Assembly: GCA_964383905.1 (NCBI GenBank) | Contig: CAYLJO010000031.1 | Span: 1-40,083, forward strand | Direction of reading: 5' to 3' | From: CAYLJO01 sp964383905 | Lineage (GTDB): Bacteria > Acidobacteriota > Blastocatellia > Pyrinomonadales > Pyrinomonadaceae | Length of the DNA stretch: 40,083 nt | Part shown: positions 17,401 through 25,841 of the stretch, one piece after another | Layout of the letters: the number at the start of each line of letters is the position of its first letter | Position numbering within the stretch: position 1 is the stretch's first letter | Made by a program: the position numbers and the translations under genes | Notes under the pieces: model-generated | What the model saw: only the letters and a program-made list of their open reading frames with translations | Told to the model about the DNA's origin: nothing | Databases searched by the model: none

Positions 17401-19566
17401 TTAAAGCGCGATGCGGCAGGGGGAAGACCTCTCAACCTCATCGCCCTGTGGCTCTGAACGCGGGATCAAACCCCTGGTCTTATCCCCGGTCAACTCGTTT
17501 GCTACTTCATTCGCACCGTAGACTTTCCGCAGCGCTTCGATCATCCCCCGCGAGTCGACGGCGACGGCACGGTTTTGCGTTTCGTCGAAGATAAAATCGC
17601 CGACCAAAGACTGAATATTACCGTCGAAGATCAGACCGACAATCTCCGCATTCTCGTTAATGACCGGCGAGCCGCTGTTACCGCCGATGATGTCGGCGGT
17701 CGAGACGAAGTTGAGAGGGGTCTTGAGGTCGAGCGTGGACTTTCGCTCGACCCAGCGCTCGGGTAACTGGTAAGGGTACTTGTTGCCGTGCTCCGCCGAG
17801 TGCCGGTAAAGGCCCGCAAAGTCTGTATACGGCGGAATGAACTTGCCATTCTCTTCGTAGCCTTTAACGACACCATAAGAGAGCCGAAGGGTGAAGGTCG
17901 CGTCCGGGTAGAGCTTCGTGCCTTCGATATCAAATAGGGCGCGGGAAATCTTCGCGTAATTTGTCCGCTCAACACCCAGTACTTCGTCCTCGTAACGCTT
18001 GCGCGCGGCGCGCGACTCGGCATCTATCGAGCGGGCGAGCACAATCATCGGATCGGTCGAGTTTTCAATGGCCTTAATCCCGCCGGCGGCCACCTGTTTG
18101 CGATAGGCTACGCCCTTGAGCTTTGTGCCGTTGACGAGTTCGGCGGCGCGCGCTTCGGGCGTTTCGCCTTGAAGGACTTTCCTCACCGTGGCGTTGTTTG
18201 CGCCCAGTTCGTCGCGCATGAAAGCGAGAGAGTCGGCCAGTTTCGCGCGCTCGAAATCGTCGTAGATCGGCGCGGGCGAATAAAGTTCTAACTCAAGCGA
18301 CTGCCGCGCCGCATCCGTGTATTCGCGCAGGCGCTCCGCATTCGGCTTGGCGTCCTCGTCAGCGAGGCGGACGAGCGTGCGTGCGATGTCGAAGTAGGTC
18401 GAGTTGAATCCCCACGCGCCTTCGAGAAACCTTCTTTGCAGCTCATAAGAGGGCAGGGCCCTACGCTCACGTGCAATAGCGTCCCACGCGCCGCCGTATG
18501 CTCTCTGTTTCTGCGGGTCGGCGGCGATCAGACGCCGCAGGTCCTGTTCGGCCTTCAGTTTTCTCGCCATCAGCGCCTTGTCCCGCAACCCTTCGAGACC
18601 GCCCCGGCGGGCCTTTAAGCTATTTTCAATACTGAATAGATCTTCCTGCGCGCGGCGCGCCTGCTCCGGGCCTTGTGAGCTATATTTCTGCAGCATCGCG
18701 TGCTGATGCTCCAGGTATTTCAGAAGCAAGGGGAACCCGAAGTCGCGCAAATACTCCAGGTGGGCGACCGTGTCGAGGCGCGAGGTCGCACCCGGATTCC
18801 CGGGGACGAACACCAGCTCGCCGTCGCGCGAGCCGTTCTGCGACCACTTAAAGTAGTTCTCTACGTGAACCGGTTGATTGTTCTCGTAGACGCGGAAAAG
18901 GGCGAGGTCGAGATCATAGCGCGGGTATTCGAAGTTGTCAGGATCACCGCCGAAGAAAGCGATGGTGAATTCGGGCGCGAAGACGAGCCGCACGTCCGTG
19001 TACTTTTTGTAGCGGTAAAGGTTGTATTGCCCACCCTGGTAGAGGGTGACGACGTCGCTGCGTAAGCCCGTCGCCTTAGCGGATTCATCCTGAATGGCAT
19101 TGATCTCGGCGTTACGCGCGGCGTTGGCCTGCGCCGCCGTCATCCCCGGCTTGACCGCAGCGTTAACACGCGCCGTCACGTCCTCGATGTTCATCAGGAC
19201 GTTTAGCTCGAGGTCGGGCGCTTTGACCTCTTTGTCACGCGTGGGAGCGTAAAAGCCGTCCTTGACATAATCCTTCTGCGGCGTGCTTATCTTCGAAAGC
19301 GTGTCGGACGCGATGTGGTGGTTAGTCATGACGAGCCCCTCAGGCGAAACGAAAGAGCCGGAGCCGCCATTATTAAAGCGTACGGAAGCCGTCTGCACTT
19401 TCCTGAGCCAATCATCGGTGACGTCGAAGCCGTAACGACGCTTGATCTCCGCCCTGGGCACGTTGTTGAACGGCCACATGCCCTCATCGGCACGGGCCGT
19501 CGTAATCAGTCCCGGACTGATAAAAAGCGCAACCAGCAGTGCGCACAGGAGCCTTCTTAATCTCAT
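17401..19566 (-). CDS. Exported S46-family dipeptidyl-peptidase (DPP7-like)
   Basis: A 721-residue serine exopeptidase with chymotrypsin fold that cleaves dipeptides from oligopeptide N-termini in the periplasm. It has a Sec signal peptide (MRLRRLLCALLVALFISPG..., probable cut after TARA, residue 26) and the mature start DEGMWPFN typical of S46. The catalytic His is in LVMTNHHIASD (80-87), the Asp is probably in the RYDLDLALF region, and the Ser is in GGNSGSPVIN near the C-terminus. The later motif LIFDGN carries Gly where DPP11 (Asp/Glu-specific) is reported to have Arg, which suggests DPP7-like preference for hydrophobic residues; this is an inference from memory of the family. AGAGG lies a normal distance before ATG 19566. 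A perfect 11 bp inverted repeat lies 15 nt upstream of the start. Confidence 0.93.
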   Translation of the reverse strand: MRLRRLLCALLVALFISPGLITTARADEGMWPFNNVPRAEIKRRYGFDVTDDWLRKVQTASVRFNNGGSGSFVSPEGLVMTNHHIASDTLSKISTPQKDYVKDGFYAPTRDKEVKAPDLELNVLMNIEDVTARVNAAVKPGMTAAQANAARNAEINAIQDESAKATGLRSDVVTLYQGGQYNLYRYKKYTDVRLVFAPEFTIAFFGGDPDNFEYPRYDLDLALFRVYENNQPVHVENYFKWSQNGSRDGELVFVPGNPGATSRLDTVAHLEYLRDFGFPLLLKYLEHQHAMLQKYSSQGPEQARRAQEDLFSIENSLKARRGGLEGLRDKALMARKLKAEQDLRRLIAADPQKQRAYGGAWDAIARERRALPSYELQRRFLEGAWGFNSTYFDIARTLVRLADEDAKPNAERLREYTDAARQSLELELYSPAPIYDDFERAKLADSLAFMRDELGANNATVRKVLQGETPEARAAELVNGTKLKGVAYRKQVAAGGIKAIENSTDPMIVLARSIDAESRAARKRYEDEVLGVERTNYAKISRALFDIEGTKLYPDATFTLRLSYGVVKGYEENGKFIPPYTDFAGLYRHSAEHGNKYPYQLPERWVERKSTLDLKTPLNFVSTADIIGGNSGSPVINENAEIVGLIFDGNIQSLVGDFIFDETQNRAVAVDSRGMIEALRKVYGANEVANELTGDKTRGLIPRSEPQGDEVERSSPCRIAL

Positions 19567-19580
19567 TTGTTAGCCTCTGA

Positions 19581-19611
19581 AGTCTAAATTCAACGGGAGG
19601 GAATTTAGACT
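19581..19611. promoter_or_regulatory. Perfect 11 bp inverted repeat upstream of the S46 peptidase gene
   Basis: AGTCTAAATTC (19581-19591) and GAATTTAGACT (19601-19611) are exactly complementary with a 9 nt loop. The element lies in the divergent gap between the peptidase gene (start 19566) and the HhH gene, just upstream of the peptidase's ribosome binding site. It could be a repressor operator or a 5'-leader hairpin. No other copy was noticed in the window. Confidence 0.5.
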
Positions 19612-19656
19612 ATTTTGCCGTCAGATTAGATGCCTAATAAGTAGCGGGCTGGGATG

Positions 19657-19662
19657 TATAAT
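19657..19662 (+). promoter_or_regulatory. Possible -10 element upstream of the HhH-protein gene
   Basis: A consensus TATAAT lies about 45 nt before the HhH-protein start and is preceded directly by TG. No convincing -35 hexamer is present at 16-18 nt spacing, so the promoter call is weak. Confidence 0.3.
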
Positions 19663-19706
19663 GTCAAGGCGATGCGTTTAGTCAAGTGGAGGCGCAAACA
19701 AAACCT

Positions 19707-20165
19707 ATGGACAATGAAGCGATCGCGGAGCGGTTCAACAGGCTGGCCAACCTGATGGAGATTCGCGGCGACGACCGCTACCGCATCCGCTCCTATCGCA
19801 ACGCCGCCGAGACGATCGAGACCTGGCCCACTCCGCTGAAGAAGATCGCTGAGGAAGAAGGCGTTAAAGGGCTACAGACCATCCCCGGCGTCGGCAAGGC
19901 GATCAGCAGCAAGATCGTCGAACTGCTCGAGCGTGGCACATTTGACGCGTGGGAAAAGCTGACGGCGGAGACGCCCGCCACTACGCTCGACCTGCTGCGC
20001 GTGAGCGGCATTGGGCTGAAGACGGCCGCCACCCTTCATCAAAAGTTCAAGATCACTTCGCTCGATGATCTGCGCCAGTTCGTCGCGGGCGGGGGGCTGG
20101 AGTTGGTTGACGGGATCGGCGAAAAGAGCGCCGAAAGAATTAAGGCGAGCCTCAAAAACCTATAA
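19707..20165 (+). CDS. Stand-alone PolX-type helix-hairpin-helix protein
   Basis: About 152 residues matching the N-terminal 8 kDa plus HhH region of family X DNA polymerases: NEAIAERFNRLANLMEIRG, FRIRSYR-like RYRIRSYRNAAETI, LQTIPGVGKAISSKIVELL (first HhH), LLRVSGIGLKTAATL (second HhH) and LVDGIGEKSAERIK (third HhH). The polymerase palm and the PHP exonuclease domain of bacterial PolX are absent; the frame stops cleanly at 20165 and the downstream DNA belongs to another gene. It probably binds DNA without sequence specificity, perhaps at gaps or breaks. ATG at 19707 matches the family start; a GTG at 19686 would add seven residues. Neither has a well-spaced ribosome binding site: GGAGG is about 14 nt before the ATG. 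Confidence 0.8.
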   Translation: MDNEAIAERFNRLANLMEIRGDDRYRIRSYRNAAETIETWPTPLKKIAEEEGVKGLQTIPGVGKAISSKIVELLERGTFDAWEKLTAETPATTLDLLRVSGIGLKTAATLHQKFKITSLDDLRQFVAGGGLELVDGIGEKSAERIKASLKNL

Positions 20166-20222
20166 CCGGCACGCGGGTTACGTACGAGGCCTATTCGGCA
20201 CCTTATCGCTTCGGCATCCTTT

Positions 20223-21947
20223 TTACTTCAGCCCGCCTGTGGTGCGGCTTGCTCCTTCGGCATTTCGCTTGACGATGACGAGCGTAATATCGTCGGCAGC
20301 CGGCGTGCCCCGCGCAAACTTTGTTAAGGCGGCCTCGATGCGGTCGCGGATGCCCGCGGCGGAAGCGGCGAGGTTATTCGCGACGACTTCGTAGAGGCGC
20401 GCCGCACCAAACTCTTCGCCCTCCGGGCTAACGGCCTCCGAAACACCATCCGAATAGATGACGAGCACATCGCCGGGATGAAGTTGAGTGCGGCCTTCGC
20501 GATATTCCGCGTTGGGGATAATGCCGAGCGGGAGGCCACCGGAAGCCAGATGCTCCACCGTGCCTGACGCGTGGACAATCAGTGGCGGGTTGTGCCCGGC
20601 GTTGAGAAACGCCAGCCCCCCGCTCTGCGGGTCGAGTTCGGCATAAAAGAGCGTGACGAAACGATTAGCCGGGATGTTTTCCGCCAGGTAGCGATTGACG
20701 GCGCTGATTGTTTCGACCAGTGAGTTGTGTGCCGAAGCTTGTGCGTGCACGGCCGCATGGAGCGACGACATCAAGAGCGCGGCGGCCGTCCCCTTACCCG
20801 ACACGTCGCCGAGCGTAATGACAAGACGGCCGTCCGCGCGCCCGATGAAGTCGTAGTAGTCGCCGCCGATCTCATAACACGGGAAGCTGATGCCCTGCAG
20901 CTCATAGCCCGCAACTTGCGGCGGCGCAGACGGTTGAAAGCGCTGCTGAATTTCACTCGCCAGTTGTAACTCGTGCTCAAGCCGCTCGCGCTCCATCTGC
21001 TCCTCCAGCAGGCGCGCGTTCTCGACGCGAATGGCGGCGACGGAGGCCAGCGTCGTCAGCACTTTCAGGTGGTCTTCGGTGAACCTCCCCTCGGCAATTG
21101 GCGAATCGGCATAGATGATGCCGAATACTTTTTCGCCGACGCCGAGCGGCACGGCCAACACGGAGCGTATGCCCTGCAACGCCATTGTGCTGCTCATAAA
21201 CTGCGGATCGTGCAGGGCGTCGGCGGTCAAAACGGATTTGCCCTGGCCGACGACTTCGTCCATGATCGTGCGGCTGATGCGAATCTCCCCGACTTCTCCC
21301 TCACGGTCACGCAGTTGCGCGACGCTCACTTTGAGCTCGGTGCTCCCCTCATCGCGCATCATGATCAGGCAGCGGTCGGCGGGCACAGCCTCAAAGACGA
21401 GCGACGCGATCTGTTGCAAGGTTTCGTTGAGTGTGGCGGAAGCCAGCAGCGTAACCCCCACCTTGCTGATTAAAGCGAGGAGGTCACTTTGCCGCGCGGC
21501 GATTTTGGGCGTTTCGCGTTCCGGCTGGGTGCGCGCGCCTTCGATGGCTTCGAGCAGACCGGACGTCGTGCGATCCGCCGACCGAACCGAGATTGTCGCT
21601 TCAGGCGGCGGCGTCGAGTTATGATCCGTAATCATCGTCGCGCCAAAACCGACGCCCGATCCATCGTCGAACAAGATTTCCGTTTCGCCGATCTGAATAC
21701 GCCCGCCGGAGACGAGCGGCACCGCGCCCTGAACGGCCGCGCCGTTGTAGAGTGTCCCGTTAGCCGAGCCTAAATCTTGCAGAATGTACTGGTCGCCCTC
21801 TTTTCGCACTTCCGCGTGCACGCGCGAGGCAAACGGATCCGGAATACACAGATCGTTGCGCGCCGAGCGGCCGATGGTGATTCGCAAGCGACCGAGTTGA
21901 AAGTTGTCGGGCGCACGGTCAGGGTATTTGATGATCAGCTCAGGCAT
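20223..21947 (-). CDS. FHA-GAF-SpoIIE (PPM-type) Ser/Thr phosphatase
   Basis: A 574-residue cytoplasmic signalling protein. An FHA domain (about 1-95: GRLRITIGRSARNDLCI, SRVHAEV, LGSANGTLYNG) binds phosphothreonine. A GAF domain follows (about 155-310: DRCLIMMRDEGS, SVLAVPLGVGEKVFGIIYAD), then a short coiled coil (LEHELQLASEIQQRFQPS) and a SpoIIE/RsbU phosphatase domain to the end. The metal aspartates are visible in GGDYYDF, GDVSGKG and IYSDGVSEA. It probably dephosphorylates an anti-sigma-antagonist-type or other phosphoprotein in response to the GAF ligand. It is the last gene of the minus-strand signalling cluster. ATG at 21947 directly begins the FHA domain. The gap upstream is filled by repeat family B. 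Confidence 0.92.
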   Translation of the reverse strand: MPELIIKYPDRAPDNFQLGRLRITIGRSARNDLCIPDPFASRVHAEVRKEGDQYILQDLGSANGTLYNGAAVQGAVPLVSGGRIQIGETEILFDDGSGVGFGATMITDHNSTPPPEATISVRSADRTTSGLLEAIEGARTQPERETPKIAARQSDLLALISKVGVTLLASATLNETLQQIASLVFEAVPADRCLIMMRDEGSTELKVSVAQLRDREGEVGEIRISRTIMDEVVGQGKSVLTADALHDPQFMSSTMALQGIRSVLAVPLGVGEKVFGIIYADSPIAEGRFTEDHLKVLTTLASVAAIRVENARLLEEQMERERLEHELQLASEIQQRFQPSAPPQVAGYELQGISFPCYEIGGDYYDFIGRADGRLVITLGDVSGKGTAAALLMSSLHAAVHAQASAHNSLVETISAVNRYLAENIPANRFVTLFYAELDPQSGGLAFLNAGHNPPLIVHASGTVEHLASGGLPLGIIPNAEYREGRTQLHPGDVLVIYSDGVSEAVSPEGEEFGAARLYEVVANNLAASAAGIRDRIEAALTKFARGTPAADDITLVIVKRNAEGASRTTGGLK

Positions 21948-21966
21948 ATCACTAAATTATGAATTA

Positions 21967-22029
21967 TGAACGCGGAACGTTGAATTAGAAAAGCCTTTCT
22001 CTTTTTTATCATTCAGCATTCATCGTTCA
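21967..22029. repeat. Interspersed inverted repeat, family B, copy 2
   Basis: The left arm TGAACGCGGAACGTTGAAT (21967-21985) and right arm ATTCAGCATTCATCGTTCA (22011-22029) are complementary at 15 of 19 positions. The right arm overlaps the stop codon of the TPR gene (22027-22029), and the left arm ends 20 nt before the phosphatase start. The left arm is nearly identical to copy 1 at 1421-1440. Confidence 0.7.
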
Positions 22030-23457
22030 TCGGTGGTTTCTGCGGCGGTCATACTCTTGGCCGAGTCGGTCAGCATATTTGCTCGCCTCCGCGCCGTGCG
22101 AACCTCTCCGCGCCAGTAGGAAATATTGGAGCGCTTGGACCAGTTCGGCTTGCTTTAACGTTCGCATGTCACGCCCATTAACGATACCCAAAGCACGATA
22201 GAAAAGGGCATCCGGATCGCTCTGTGCGGCGCGACTGCCGGCGGACGTCGCGGCAGAAGGGGTGGAAACCGGGCGCGGCGTAGGGGACGGCGCGGGCTCG
22301 GCGGAGGTGTCGTGTCGTACCGCAGTTTCCCCGGTTGAACGATTGCGCGCGAGCTCTTCGCGAGCAGGGCGCGTGCCGTTTACGTTCGCCTCGGCTGTCT
22401 GCCGTAGGGGCTCAAGCTCGGCAAGCCTCTGCTTGGCGGTACGGGCCAGATCATCGGAGGCGGAAGTAGTCACTCTTTGATAAGTTGCGCGTGCCTCTTC
22501 CGTGCGACCGGCGAGACGGAGCGCATCCGCGTATTCGAGCCGTGTATTATCGTCTAGATTGTCTTCGCCGATGGCCGCGACCAGCCGACGATAGCTCTCG
22601 ACTGAGTCGCCGAAGCGGCCTTCGGCGACTTGCGCGGTAGCCAATTCATGCCAGGCCACCGTATTGTTCGGATCATTTTGCGTCGCCGCGCGATAAGCTT
22701 CTATCGCTTCGGGGCGCGCGCCGCTTTTTTCTAACGCTTCACCGAGTCGTCTCTGAGCCTCCGCGTTGGCCGGATCGAGTTTGACCACAGAGCGCAACCG
22801 TTCGATGGCCCCGCTCGTGTCACCGGAAGCAAGCAGAGTGGAGGCTTCGGATAGCTGATCTTCAACGGTCACCTTGTGATCGCCGGTTGGCGATGGCTGA
22901 GCGCTGTTCGCGTTGAAAGAGATCGCGCCGCCAGAAGACCTGAAAAGAAAATAAGCAAAAACTATCGAGGCAATAAAAATCACGGAGAGGAGACCGATAA
23001 CGCCGATCGGCCCCCCCATGCGACGTGCGTTGACAGTTGACGGGTTGCGAGTCGCTGCTGTGGCGGGCGGCAGCTTGAGCTCAGAAGTGATTGGCGCAGC
23101 ATAATCCGCGGGCACCGCAGGCGGGCTGGCCTCTAGCGCAAGCGATATGCTACGGGGATGGGATTCCTCCGGCACGAGCGCCTCATCTTCAGGCGATTCA
23201 ACCAAGCTCGCACGTCGCAGCATATCCTCCATCTCGGCACGACTGACTCTGGAAGTTTTTGAAGCGGGGTGATGCGGTTCCTCGACCGTGAGGCCGCCTG
23301 TGGCGCTTCCTTCATCGGTGAGCGGGATGGTTCGCGCGAGCGGAGATATCAGTCCGTTATCCGCGCTCACGGCTTTGAGAGGCACTCCGCACTGCCGACA
23401 GAAACGCGCTTCCGGCGCGGCATGTGATCCGCAGCTTGGACAAGACCTCGCAGTCAT
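22027..23457 (-). CDS. Zinc-ribbon, single-pass membrane TPR protein
   Basis: A 476-residue protein. The N-terminal zinc ribbon is CPSCGSHAAPEARFCRQCG (residues 6-24), followed by a long polar, Pro/Ser-rich region, one membrane helix (IGVIGLLSVIFIASIVFAYFLF, about 150-172), and about four to five tetratricopeptide repeats (DTSGAIERLRSVVKLDP, NAEAQRRLGEALEKSG, RPEAIEAYRAATQNDP, DSVESYRRLVAAIG). The C-terminal part is low-complexity Thr/Pro/Ser followed by a short conserved-looking segment (DALFYRALGIVNGRDMRTLK). It likely acts as a membrane scaffold for protein contacts. It is 11 nt downstream of the RDD gene and belongs to the kinase/FHA cluster. It has no enzymatic motif. Confidence 0.82.
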   Translation of the reverse strand: MTARSCPSCGSHAAPEARFCRQCGVPLKAVSADNGLISPLARTIPLTDEGSATGGLTVEEPHHPASKTSRVSRAEMEDMLRRASLVESPEDEALVPEESHPRSISLALEASPPAVPADYAAPITSELKLPPATAATRNPSTVNARRMGGPIGVIGLLSVIFIASIVFAYFLFRSSGGAISFNANSAQPSPTGDHKVTVEDQLSEASTLLASGDTSGAIERLRSVVKLDPANAEAQRRLGEALEKSGARPEAIEAYRAATQNDPNNTVAWHELATAQVAEGRFGDSVESYRRLVAAIGEDNLDDNTRLEYADALRLAGRTEEARATYQRVTTSASDDLARTAKQRLAELEPLRQTAEANVNGTRPAREELARNRSTGETAVRHDTSAEPAPSPTPRPVSTPSAATSAGSRAAQSDPDALFYRALGIVNGRDMRTLKQAELVQALQYFLLARRGSHGAEASKYADRLGQEYDRRRNHR

Positions 23458-23468
23458 TCTTCTCTTCC

Positions 23469-24002
23469 TTACTGTTGCGAGCTGTGGCGACCAGCGCGCG
23501 TTCCAGGCACTTCGTCGCGGACGACGACTGTTCCGGCGATTATGTCATGTAGCGCACGCCCCTGAGCACTGAAGGCGGCGATGAGAAATCCGAGGCCAAG
23601 TGTAAGGAAGGAAAGCGTATAGCCCACAAAATGGCGCAGTAGCGAATGGCCCATACCAAGTGGTCGCCCGTCTTTACGCTCGATGCGCAGGCCCGTGGCC
23701 CATTTGCCTAGTGACCGCCCACTCAATCCGGTCAGAACGACGAAGTCGAGCACCGCGACTACCAGAGCAATCAAAAAACCGATCGTTTCGGTCATACCGC
23801 CCGCCGCCCGCGCCCCGCCGCCGACGCTTCGCGCCGGCAGCGTGCTGAACGCGACGATGCCCGCCAGCACGATATAATCAATCAGTATGGCGCCGCAGCG
23901 CAAAGAGAAGGGGGCGCTAAGTCTTTCGCGGCGGGCTTGCGCCGGCGCGCGCCGGCGGACGTCAGTCTTAACCAAAGTTGTTCGTTCCAAGCGGGCAGTC
24001 AT
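23469..24002 (-). CDS. RDD-family membrane protein
   Basis: A 177-residue protein with the RDD domain (PF06271 type): FSLRCGAILIDYIVLAGIVAF with the first Arg/Asp pair, LTGLSGRSLGKWATGLRIERKDG, and LLRHFVGYTLSFLTLGLGFL. I count three to four membrane segments. RDD proteins are small membrane proteins, some of which move ions or compatible solutes, and they often sit beside signalling or secretion genes. Here it lies between the FHA kinase gene and the zinc-ribbon TPR gene. ATG at 24002 has no strong ribosome binding site. The 64 bp upstream contain GGCCTTAGGCC (24044-24054) and a degenerate piece resembling repeat family A. Confidence 0.85.
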   Translation of the reverse strand: MTARLERTTLVKTDVRRRAPAQARRERLSAPFSLRCGAILIDYIVLAGIVAFSTLPARSVGGGARAAGGMTETIGFLIALVVAVLDFVVLTGLSGRSLGKWATGLRIERKDGRPLGMGHSLLRHFVGYTLSFLTLGLGFLIAAFSAQGRALHDIIAGTVVVRDEVPGTRAGRHSSQQ

Positions 24003-24066
24003 AATAAAAATAATCGGTGGCTAGTAGTTAGCAGTACATTCCTGGCCTTAGGCCGATCACCGCTTT

Positions 24067-25767
24067 TCACCCAACTAAAAAATGGAGCGTCGTTTCCCCG
24101 AGGCGCAGTTTGTCGCCGCTGGCGAGGACGCGTGGCTGTCGCGGCGCGAGTCGCACGGCGTCGTTGATCACAGTCCCGTTGACCGATCCCAGGTCTTCAA
24201 CAAGAAATGTTTCGCCTTCGCGCCAGATGCGTGCGTGGCGGCGCGACACTTTGGTCTCCGGATCAAAGTTCGAAAGGTCGACTTCAGGGAAAATATTCGA
24301 GTGCGGATCAGTGCGGCCGAGAAGGTTATCCTCTTTTTGCAAGAGAAACGAGGCGTCCTCAATCTTGTTGGTCCCGGCGACGATCAGCTTAGCGGTGGCC
24401 CGCGCGGCGCGCAGGGCTGCGCTCGACCCGGTTCCGGCGAGCGGCTGTCGTGCCCCGCAGTGCGCGCAGTACACGTCGTCGGCGGCGATGCGGCCTCCAC
24501 AAAAACCGCAAAACACGGTCTCTACGGCGACGGTTTCACCACCCTGTTGGTGAGCTGGAGTTGCGCCGTAACTGACGTTGCCGACACGCACTTTCTCAAG
24601 GTGAGAGGCCAGAGCAGCGCGCAGTTCCGCTGCCGAACGGAAACGATTCTCCGGTTTGTATTCGATGGCGCGCATCAAGATCCGCTCCATCTCTGATGAG
24701 ATCGCCGGATTGATCTGGCGCGGGCGCGGATTCTTGGTAAAGTCGAAAATCAACAGGGGGTTGTCCTGCGGGTCGGAACCCGTCAAGAGATGGAACATTG
24801 TCGCGCCGAGGCTGTAAATATCTGAACGCGGCTCGACTTTCCCGCTGAAGAGTTCCGGTGGCGCATACCCCATCGTGCCCACCGCCGTGACCCCTTTCTC
24901 TTGCGCCGCGACCCAGCGCGCGATGCCGAAATCAATGAGCATGACGCGCCCGCTGTTGCCGTCAATCATCAAGTTCGCCGGTTTAAGATCACGATAGATA
25001 ATCGGCTTGGGCTGGTTATGCAGGTAATCGAGCACGTCGGCGATCTGCACCGCCCAATCCGTGACGGTCTTTTCGTCAATGCGGTTGCCGGGTGCGTTGC
25101 GCAAGCGCGCGGCAATGTCGCCACCCGAAATGTACTTCATAACGAGGTAGAAACGACCCGCCGCCCCGTCATAAAAATAGTCGTAAATGGTTGGGATCGA
25201 AGGATGCTCCAGCGACGTCAGGAGCAGCGATTCGCGTTTGAAATCACCGATCGCTTTTTCGTGCTGTGCGTCGTCAATATGTGATTCGATCATCTCCTTA
25301 ACGGCGCGCGGCGCATCGCCTAGGTTATGATCTTTGGCTAAGTACACGGCCCCCATCCCGCCGCCGCCGATGCGGCGCACAATCTCGTAACGCCCCATCA
25401 ACACCGTACCCGGTTCGAGCTGTTTGCTCGCGGCAGGCTGACGACCTCCTGTGGCTCCGGAACGGGCGGTTGATTGACGGGGGCTTTCGCCTCTCCTTAC
25501 CCCGCCGGTTGATCCATCAAACGAAGGCGCGGCGGGCGTTTCCGCGGGCGGGCGGGCCTCAGATGGGTCCTCGGTGGGAGGCGCCGGCTCGCGGTAATCA
25601 GTTTTTGAAGATGCCGCCGGCGCGGCCGCTTGGCCGCCGGACTTACCGGTAAGAGTTGCGCCGGCAGAGCCGGACGGCTGCGCTGCTCCGCAGTTGCCGC
25701 AAAAAGGATGATCGGGCGCCACGTGTGCGCCGCATTCATGGCAGAAAACCATCTCTTTCGATGACAT
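24067..25767 (-). CDS. Cytoplasmic Ser/Thr kinase with two zinc ribbons and C-terminal FHA domain
   Basis: About 566 residues. The first zinc ribbon is CHECGAHVAPDHPFCGNCG near the N-terminus, followed by a Pro/Ala-rich linker. A Hanks-type kinase domain spans roughly 125-390: IGGGGMGAVYLAKD, RAVKEM (lysine), IYRDLKPANLMI (YRD variant of HRD), LIDFGIARW, GTMGYAPPELF and RSDIYSLGATM. A second zinc ribbon, CGFCGGRIAADDVYCAHCG, precedes the FHA domain at the end (NLLGRTDPHSNIFPEVDLS, SRRHARIW, LEDLGSVNGT-like core). No membrane helix is seen. It probably phosphorylates FHA-binding partners such as its neighbours. The frame opens with TTG at 25782; ATG at 25767 is the preferred start, with ATG 25752 possible. 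It lies 74 nt downstream of the FHA gene. Confidence 0.9.
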   Translation of the reverse strand: MSSKEMVFCHECGAHVAPDHPFCGNCGAAQPSGSAGATLTGKSGGQAAAPAASSKTDYREPAPPTEDPSEARPPAETPAAPSFDGSTGGVRRGESPRQSTARSGATGGRQPAASKQLEPGTVLMGRYEIVRRIGGGGMGAVYLAKDHNLGDAPRAVKEMIESHIDDAQHEKAIGDFKRESLLLTSLEHPSIPTIYDYFYDGAAGRFYLVMKYISGGDIAARLRNAPGNRIDEKTVTDWAVQIADVLDYLHNQPKPIIYRDLKPANLMIDGNSGRVMLIDFGIARWVAAQEKGVTAVGTMGYAPPELFSGKVEPRSDIYSLGATMFHLLTGSDPQDNPLLIFDFTKNPRPRQINPAISSEMERILMRAIEYKPENRFRSAAELRAALASHLEKVRVGNVSYGATPAHQQGGETVAVETVFCGFCGGRIAADDVYCAHCGARQPLAGTGSSAALRAARATAKLIVAGTNKIEDASFLLQKEDNLLGRTDPHSNIFPEVDLSNFDPETKVSRRHARIWREGETFLVEDLGSVNGTVINDAVRLAPRQPRVLASGDKLRLGETTLHFLVG

Positions 25768-25841
25768 TTCGCTGAAGTTCAAAAAAATTATTTCGAATGC
25801 CGCCCGACTTGCGCAGTTGCGTAGGCGAGCACGCGCCTTCT

